The position numbers and the translations under genes were made by a program. From positions 1,055,310,432-1,055,374,431 of the forward strand of contig NC_064614.1 in NCBI RefSeq assembly GCF_023898315.1: DNA of 64,000 nucleotides, read 5' to 3'. The notes below the pieces were generated by a model. The model made no database searches. It was given only the letters and a program-made list of their open reading frames with translations, and was not told the origin of the DNA. Numbering within the stretch: the stretch's first letter is position 1; each line of letters starts with the position of its first letter. Shown here in pieces: positions 57,798 to 64,000 of this stretch. The DNA is from Schistocerca nitens. Its lineage: Eukaryota > Arthropoda > Insecta > Orthoptera > Acrididae.

Positions 57798-58260
57798 CCT
57801 GTCAGAATGAAATTTTCACTCTGCAGCGAAGTGTGTGCTGATGTGTAACTTCCCATCAGATTAAAACTGTTTGCGTGACCGAGACTCGAACCTCGGATAT
57901 TTGCCTATCGCGAGCAAGTGCTCTACCACCTGAGCGACCCAAGCACGACTCACGAACCGTCCTCACAGGTTTAATTCCGCCAGTGTCTCGTCTCCTGCCT
58001 TCCAAACTTCACAAAAAAATGTTTCAAATGGCTCTGAGCACTATGGGACTCAACTGCTGAGGTCATTAGTCCCCTAGAACTTAGAACTAGTTAAACCTAA
58101 CTAACATAAGGACATCACAAGCATCCATGCCCGAGGCAGGATTCGAACCTGCGACCGTAGCGGTCTTGCGGTTCCAGACTGCAGCGCCTTTAACCGCACG
58201 GCCACTTCGGCCGGCTCCAAACTTCACAGAAGCTCTCCTGCAGACCTTGCAGAACTAGCA
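57798..58260 (-). mobile_element. SINE-5 copy, split by SINE-1
   Basis: On the minus strand a tRNA-like head reads gctcaggtggtagagcactt (box A) and tatccgaggttcgagtctcg (box B). In plus-strand reading the outer part is ctgtcagaatgaaattttca at the left and ctctcctgcagaccttgcag at the right. It is split by SINE-1 at 58014-58215. It forms the exact right border of the 240-bp array. The head resembles an Asp/Ala-type tRNA but is degraded. Confidence 0.85.
58014..58215 (-). mobile_element. SINE-1 nested in SINE-5, 13-bp duplication
   Basis: A complete minus-strand copy with perfect direct repeats tccaaacttcaca at 58001-58013 and 58216-58228. The target lies in the body of SINE-5, giving a clear order of insertion. 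Confidence 0.96.
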
Positions 58261-59360
58261 CAATGTCATATTGTAATTATGCGTGCCCCTGGACTATCTG
58301 TAACTGTTGATAAGAGTACAACCAATGCACGATAATTAGGAACCTTATGAGAATTCATACCGTGTTGAGACTGATCCATGTTGTAATTCGATGAAAATAG
58401 GATATAAAACCAGTGACATTTAACAAAAGTGTTATTTATGTGAAAGAATGGTGACAAATGAACAAAGAAAAATTCGATCCGAATCTATCATGCCAGTGCA
58501 GAAATATGTTAGCATACCAATCTACTAACAATTTCAGGGCTAAGAATAAATTCACAGTAAGGTGTCAGAAGGTTCAGACTGGCCATTTTGTTCCAAGTTC
58601 ACCACATCCCATTCCTGATCCCGATGCGAGACCGTAACCACCTGGTTCACCACGATCCATCGACTACGCATCCCGTTAATGGTCGTGGGGGACAAAGTCA
58701 TCTTTCGAGACCAGTCCGTCATGTAGTGCGGTGCTTCTCTGCGAGATCGGCCGATGTTACCCAGCTTCTCTGCAATAACTGAGTGTGAAAAAGCTGAACA
58801 AGAATGTATTTTAAATTAAGAAATTTCAGTTAAAACTACAAGAGTGCGAAATGGGATTTGGTGGCCAGATTGGCTGACCTTACTCCCGGTTTTCAATGGA
58901 TTCCCCTGGGGGCTGTGCCCGGGTGGCGTGGGGGCGGAAGGGGTGAGCGTCTGGGGGACCATGGCCCGCCAACCGCTTGTTGTCAGTGGTGATTCGTGAT
59001 TGTGGTCCAGCCTGGGTAGGGATGGTTGAAATGTAGCTGGTTCGAGGTGGCGCGTCTCACCTGCACGAGCGAGTTGTTTATATATTGACTTAGAGTTGCT
59101 CCATGGCGAGCGAAGAAAAGTAAGAAAATCTGAATGTGGGGGACTTTGTTACGAGACAGCGCAACGAGAGGAGGTGTAGGAAGTGTCTTCAATGAAACAG
59201 TCTTTGTTAGCCTACATATTGTATGATTTGTGCTTTTTGAAATTCAAAACGACATGTAATGTTAATGTGGAACTTAGAAACGGCCATAGTACAGTCTTTT
59301 GCTTTTCAAAGGTAACTGCGCGTATTTAATTTTGATCAAAGGGTTCTGTAATGAACTACA
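58261..59360. other. anonymous DNA
   Basis: No gene supported. The segment 58860-59000 is G-rich and resembles no repeat I know. Confidence 0.45.
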
Positions 59361-59362
59361 TA

Positions 59363-60644
59363 CACTACTGGCCATTAAAATTGCTACACCACGAAGGTGA
59401 CGTGCTACAGACGCGAAATTCAACCGACAGGAAGAAGATGCAGTGATATGCAAATGATTAGATTTTCAGAGCATTCACACAAGGTTGGCGCCGGTGGCGA
59501 CACCTACAACGTGCTGACACGAGGGAAGTTTCCAACCGATTTCTCATACACAAACAGCAGTTGACCGGCGTTGCCTGGTGAAACGTTGTTGTGATGTCTC
59601 ATGTAAAGAGGAGAAATGCGTACCATCACGTTTCCGACTCTGTATAAGGTCGGATTGTAGCCTATCGCGATTGCGATAAGGTCGAGATGACAGGCATCTT
59701 ATCCACATGGCTGTAACGGATTGTGCAGCCACGTCTCGATCCCTGAGTCAACAGATGGGGACGTTTGCAAGACAACAACCATCTGCACGAACAGCTCGAC
59801 GACGTTTGCAGCAACATGCAATATCACTGTGAGACCATGGCTGCGGTTAGCCTTGACGCTGCATCACAGACAGGAGCGCCTGTGATGGTGTACTCAACGA
59901 CGAACCTGGTTGCACGAATGGCAAAGCGTCATTTTTTCGGGTGAATCCAGGTTCTGTTTACAGCATCATGATGGTCGCATCCGTGTTTGGCAACATCGCG
60001 GTGAACGCACATTGGAAGCGTGTATTCGTCATCGCCATACTGCCGTATCACCACCTGGCGTGATGGTATGGGGTGCCACTGGTTACACGTCTCAGTCACC
60101 TCTTGTTCGCATTGACGGCAATCTGAACAGTGGACGTTACGTTTTAGATGTGTTACGACCCGTGGCTCTACCCTTCATTCGATCCCTGCGAAACCCTACG
60201 TTTCAGCAGGATAATGCAGGACCGCATGATGCAGGTCCTTAACGGGCCTTTCTGGATACAGAAAATGTTCGACTGGTGCCCTGGTCAGCTCATTCTCCCG
60301 GTCTTTCAGCAATTGAAAACGTCTGGTCAATGGTGGCCGAGCAACTGGCTCGTCACAATACGCAAGTATTTGCTCTTGGTGAACTGTGGTATCGCGTTGA
60401 AACTGCATGGGCAGCTGTACCTGTACACGCCATCCAAGTTCTGTTTGACTCAATGCCCAGGCGTATCAAGGCCGTTTTTACGGCCAGAGGTGGTTGTTCT
60501 GGGTACTGATTTCTCAGGATGTATGCACCCAAATTGCGTGAAAATGTAATCACATGTCAGTACTAGTATAATATATTTGTCCAATGAATACCCGTTTATC
60601 ATCTGCATTTCTTCTTGGTGTAGCAATTTTAATGGCCAATAGTG
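59363..60644 (+). mobile_element. Tc1-like element, inactive
   Basis: 34-bp terminal inverted repeats with two mismatches: left cactactggccattaaaatt, complement of right cactattggccattaaaatt. TA at both borders (59361-59362 and 60645-60646). 1282 bp, shorter than usual because part of the transposase N-terminus is deleted. Confidence 0.95.
59600..60508 (+). pseudogene. Tc1-like transposase, catalytic Asp lost
   Basis: The N-terminal third is broken by frame changes and an internal deletion (remnants such as RQQPSARTARRRLQQHAISL, about 59770-59830). The core from 59910 reads EWQSVIFSGESRFCLQHHDG, where Gly (59940-59942) replaces the first catalytic Asp of FSDES. Then PGVMVWGATGYTSQSPL and FQQDNAGPHDAGP with the second acid (60210) follow. 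An in-frame stop lies at 60240, after which the same frame continues as RAFLDTENVRLVPWSAHS and SPGLSAIENVWSMV with the third acid Glu (60315), 34 residues after the second. The end reads TARGGCSGY (stop at 60507). It cannot be active. Confidence 0.92.
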
Positions 60645-60646
60645 TA

Positions 60647-62900
60647 TTATATATTACAAGCTTCGAACATTTGGTGGTCGATGTTTGCTGTAGAACCTGC
60701 TTCAATAACACTGTCAAAAGCATAGAGAAAGTTTTCTCTGCTAAAATGGAACTCATTTCACTCACAGACAATCATCGAATAACCAAATGCGAATGGCAGT
60801 GTTCCAGTTCGAGAAGATCCTATAGAAGTTTTCTTTCTCTTACTCTTCAAGAATTTTGCAGACAAATGTCGGAGTCGGCAGCTGCCTCTCCATCTCGAGA
60901 GTAATTTGTCTACACGTACGAAATGACGTATATTGTGGCGGTCTTCGACGCTGCACGGAATGTTGTACTTCACAGACATACAAACAGAGACACTGCACAC
61001 AATAGTTCAGTTACAACAAGTTTAGTAATACCAGCTGGAAAACCATTAAATTCTTCTTGTTGAGAAGTAAATATAATAAATGATCCCTACCCCGAATTGG
61101 GAAATGATAATTATGTTTAGTGTTAGCCGATATGTATGGCCAGTACGGTTCATTTGAAACTTGATTGCATGGATATAATGGTTTATGGTTTAGATGTGGT
61201 TGAAAGACCAAGATGTGTACTGGTTACAGTACATTTACTGATAGGTATATGTAATTCAAATTTAATTATATTTTTGTGTGTTCACTTATATCTAATACAT
61301 ATGAGTACTATTTAAGCGGTTTGGTAGTCAGATTGTTGTGTCATCCTGTTTGGTGCACTGCATCCTCGCAGGCTACTTAGTGTCCTTGTGTGTGATTGTT
61401 TCATGCCAGTACATGATATACGGATGCATTCACTCATGAATGTCGCTCAGTATGATTGTTGTTCATGTGTTCTACTTACGTTATGATTTGAGATGGATCC
61501 TATATTTGGTCCACTGTCACGTCTTGGATATTCATTTTATGTATATGACGTAAGTATGAACCTCAACTGGGTACTCCTCAGCATGTTATAACTTGAAACG
61601 TCACGTTTCTTCGCTTTAGTTGTTTATGATGTTGTCTCCTTCATATATTTATCATCTACCACAGTGATTTGATCTTTCAGTAGCTTATTTCAGGGTTGTG
61701 CAGATGACGTGTGTCCGACTGGCCAATAAAAATCATGGAATAGTTATTTAATGATGTTATTAAAAAATAATATAATTGTACAATGTGTACAGTGGAAACT
61801 CTTTATGGTATACTTTAGGTATGTGAAAACTGATGTATCTGTTCGTTCTATCAAATATTTACTGTAAATTCACTTGTAGAGTCTTGTCCTTGATTCTCAT
61901 TCAGTTTTTAATCTGTCTTCCTGTTGCATGATTGATAAGTTGATAACTCTATCATTACTGTTTACGTATACAGGACTGCGCATTGAAGCGCCGAAACTGG
62001 TAGCTACACAATAAACAAGGCCATAAAGACGATTGAAGGCGCTTCGTTTTCTTACAAGAAATAAATGAGTCTGAAATACCCAGAAAAGGGGTAAAATAAC
62101 AAACAAAATCCACAGTTTTTTGGTCTACAACGACCAAAATGAATTCATTAATACTGGTGATACGCGGGTATTTTCATCAACTTCCGAACCCTGCGGGAAG
62201 ACAGGCAGGCTGGCAAGCAAGGCTCCCTTAACCTGTATAATGGATTATACTGTAAATGATGAAAGTATGTGAATGCAGCTTGCCACTAACTTGGTGTAAT
62301 GTCTCTCACACATAAACCTGTACAGTAAAGTAAGGGCCTCCTGTTTTATCTTTAGGCTGGTCCGTGATAAGACAGGCAAACAATTATACTAATGGAGGAT
62401 TCTGCGTATTTTCTCTAATTTCATTCGCTCTCTCTCTCTCTGTCCTTTATCTATATACAGTTTTAAATATAATATTTCATTACGTGAACTCAGCCCAATA
62501 GAATCTCTGGTGGAGCCCTTCGTCTTAAGATTCAGCGGCTGGCTTGCTGTAAAAGATCTTTATATCTATTATTATTGTTAAGCGCTGCATTCAGTTGGGA
62601 AAATCGATCGTTTGAACAATTCGTTCATTTCACGACAGATTTAGCATTTCAGATGTGTCCGAAGCCTTTTTGGACGATTTTATAAAATATAGGTGATTGC
62701 AGGCTCTCTTCGTCACAACTGAAACTTCCCCACTAATTACAGGGCCAAGACAATCATCAATGATTCAGACAGAGAACTCATTCGTCATTCACACTAGAAT
62801 AAAAGGGTCACAAACCTTATTTCTGAGGAAAATTGTATATTCAATCCATCTCCATTACATGTTCCGTTTTCTGTTGATTCCAAGTCTTACTTAATTTGCG
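60647..62900. other. anonymous DNA
   Basis: AT-rich with short frames on both strands. A (CT)n stretch lies at 62428-62441. Around 61983-62046 a gaagcgcc...ggcgcttc inverted pair brackets gccgaaactggtagct, a motif that looks repeat-derived, but I cannot assign it. Confidence 0.45.
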
Positions 62901-62935
62901 TTTACAGTTTTTCTCTCTCTTCAAATAACCCGCTA

Positions 62936-63196
62936 GTGGCACAAACGTTAATAGCTCGCTTTAGCGAGAAGAAGAGCCAATATGTCTCTTTTAGCAGCCC
63001 GACAATCTTCCAACAGATACTTCCGAAGCTGTCCTCGTTATCCGTCCCTAACAACCATGGAGAATACATATATGTATCTCTGTTCTTCCAAAGAATAAAC
63101 GTACTAGAAAAATACCTTGGCGTCGACGAGCTGTCGGCGCATATATTACTAGAAAATCCGATCAGATACTTTCCAAAAGTGAATAAATGTGGATGA
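62936..63196 (+). CDS. candidate terminal exon (hypothetical)
   Basis: An open frame of 86 codons ending in TGA at 63194. Its translation is of balanced, globular-looking composition (QTLIARFSEKKSQYVSFSSP, later GVDELSAHILLENP). It is preceded by a pyrimidine-rich stretch (gtttttctctctcttc) and an ag (cccgctag, 62928-62935) that could be a splice acceptor. There is no domain I recognise. An opposing minus-strand frame of 129 codons covers the same DNA, so the evidence is weak. Confidence 0.22.
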   Translation: MAQTLIARFSEKKSQYVSFSSPTIFQQILPKLSSLSVPNNHGEYIYVSLFFQRINVLEKYLGVDELSAHILLENPIRYFPKVNKCG

Positions 63197-63725
63197 TTTG
63201 ATTGATAATTATTAATTATTGCGTGGTAGAGGGTAATTTTCCGTGGGGAGATTACAACGCCCCTCGCAGCGAGCGAAGTTTGTGAGCTCAATTTTTATTT
63301 GCCGAACACACTTCGCGAGCTATCTATTAGTGTGGATAACCCGGAAGTGATAATTGTCAGTCCTCCGACTGAAAAAGAATATTATGTTTAAGACAGACGA
63401 AGAAAAGAAATATTGAAAACAGAAGAAATGAAGAGACAGGTACCGCGGCTGTATTGCTTTTACGTGCATCAAGGTGTTACGTCTGCTGTGCACAACCAAG
63501 GAAGATGATCTTTCATGAAACTGTTATCAGGGTCTACCCATTCGGGAACTTTCTTAAGCAGGGAAACCTTGGAAAACCTCTTAAGCCTAGACCCCCAGCT
63601 TACGGTACATAGAAGATAGGAAAGCCTATAGAACGAAAAAAAATAATTGTGGAAATAGATCTCTAAAGGAAAGATAGGGATCGACTTATATAACGCTTTG
63701 GAGAAGAGTGATTTGTGCCTCTAGC
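63197..63725. other. anonymous DNA
   Basis: No feature recognised. Confidence 0.5.
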
Positions 63726-63747
63726 AAAAAAAAAAAAAAAAAAAAAA
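63726..63747 (+). repeat. poly-A tract (about 22 A)
   Basis: A long A run followed by gaaagaaacg. It could be the 3' tail of a retrocopy or simply a microsatellite; no direct repeats were found around it. Confidence 0.9.
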
Positions 63748-63861
63748 GAAAGAAACGTTTTACAATAAATAACGTAAGTTTTCGTTTTACAATCTTGTTC
63801 CTAGGACAATCTCTTGCGGTGCTAAGACTCCCCCGGGTCTTGCATGTCCCCGACGTCCACA

Positions 63862-63915
63862 TTTGTAGTCGGTCTTCTACGCGGCCCACTTTGTAGTCGG
63901 TCTTCTACGCGGCCC
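63862..63915. repeat. 28-bp tandem duplication
   Basis: Two copies of tttgtagtcggtcttctacg followed by cggccc, with a 28-bp period (63862 and 63890). Confidence 0.92.
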
Positions 63916-64000
63916 CCAATGGGAAGAGTAGAAGGAACAGGGATACCCGATTTCACATGCAACATTCATTCCGAAAGAATTAGCAATGACCAAAGGGGAA

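Noticed and set aside
59077..59125. Possible first exon (tttatata, then ccatggcgagcgaagaaaag and a gtaaga donor)
   Set aside because: The TATA-like motif is only about 20 bp from the ATG, the position -3 base is poor, and nothing downstream supports a gene.

Overview
The window looks like a stretch of a very large, repeat-dominated insect genome. I judge it to be orthopteran, probably a Schistocerca-like grasshopper. The basis is recognition of its interspersed repeats: several tRNA-headed SINEs, one 5S-rRNA-derived SINE, Tc1-like elements, and non-LTR retrotransposon tails ending in a tgtagatg-like motif or in (aac)n. That taxonomic call rests on memory of those families and not on a search. 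I find no convincing host protein-coding gene, no rRNA or functional tRNA gene, and no CRISPR array. Nearly every open frame longer than 60 codons lies in a transposon or is a chance frame.

Region by region. 1-9.8 kb: degenerate minus-strand Tc1-like transposases (1080-2415, 2416-3340, 8600-9690), an (AT)n tract, a non-LTR retrotransposon 3' end, and SINE pieces. 9.7-13.4 kb: SINEs and the first copy of an unclassified long dispersed repeat (about 10495-11755). 13.7-18.7 kb: a nested stack, in which a non-LTR retrotransposon is split by a MITE, the MITE is split by a second retrotransposon tail, and a DD41D mariner-type element sits directly beside it and is itself split by a SINE. 18.7-23 kb: mostly anonymous AT-rich DNA, but with the only CpG-island-like segment (about 21310-21680). 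23-29 kb: a 5S-derived SINE, a dead DD34D mariner, the second copy of the dispersed repeat, and a dead Tc1. 29.8-39.2 kb: a solo LTR, a minus-strand reverse transcriptase remnant, and several plus-strand non-LTR remnants with nested SINEs. 39-46 kb: mostly anonymous, with a second solo LTR. 45.9-57.8 kb: a tandem array of about 30 diverged monomers of about 240 bp with higher-order order, interrupted by a SINE, a 2.97-kb spacer carrying a nearly intact Tc1, and a second Tc1. 57.8-64 kb: a nested SINE pair, another dead Tc1, and anonymous DNA with one weak candidate exon.

How the parts relate. Target-site duplications give a readable insertion order. SINEs sit inside Tc1, mariner and non-LTR elements and inside the tandem array, so they are among the youngest arrivals. 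The Tc1 copy at 51.5 kb is one base away from an intact reading frame and is the most recently active DNA transposon here. The most interesting structures are the 240-bp array with its repeating order of monomer types, the DD41D element with about 300-bp inverted termini, the exchange of heads and tails between SINE families, and the isolated CpG-rich segment.
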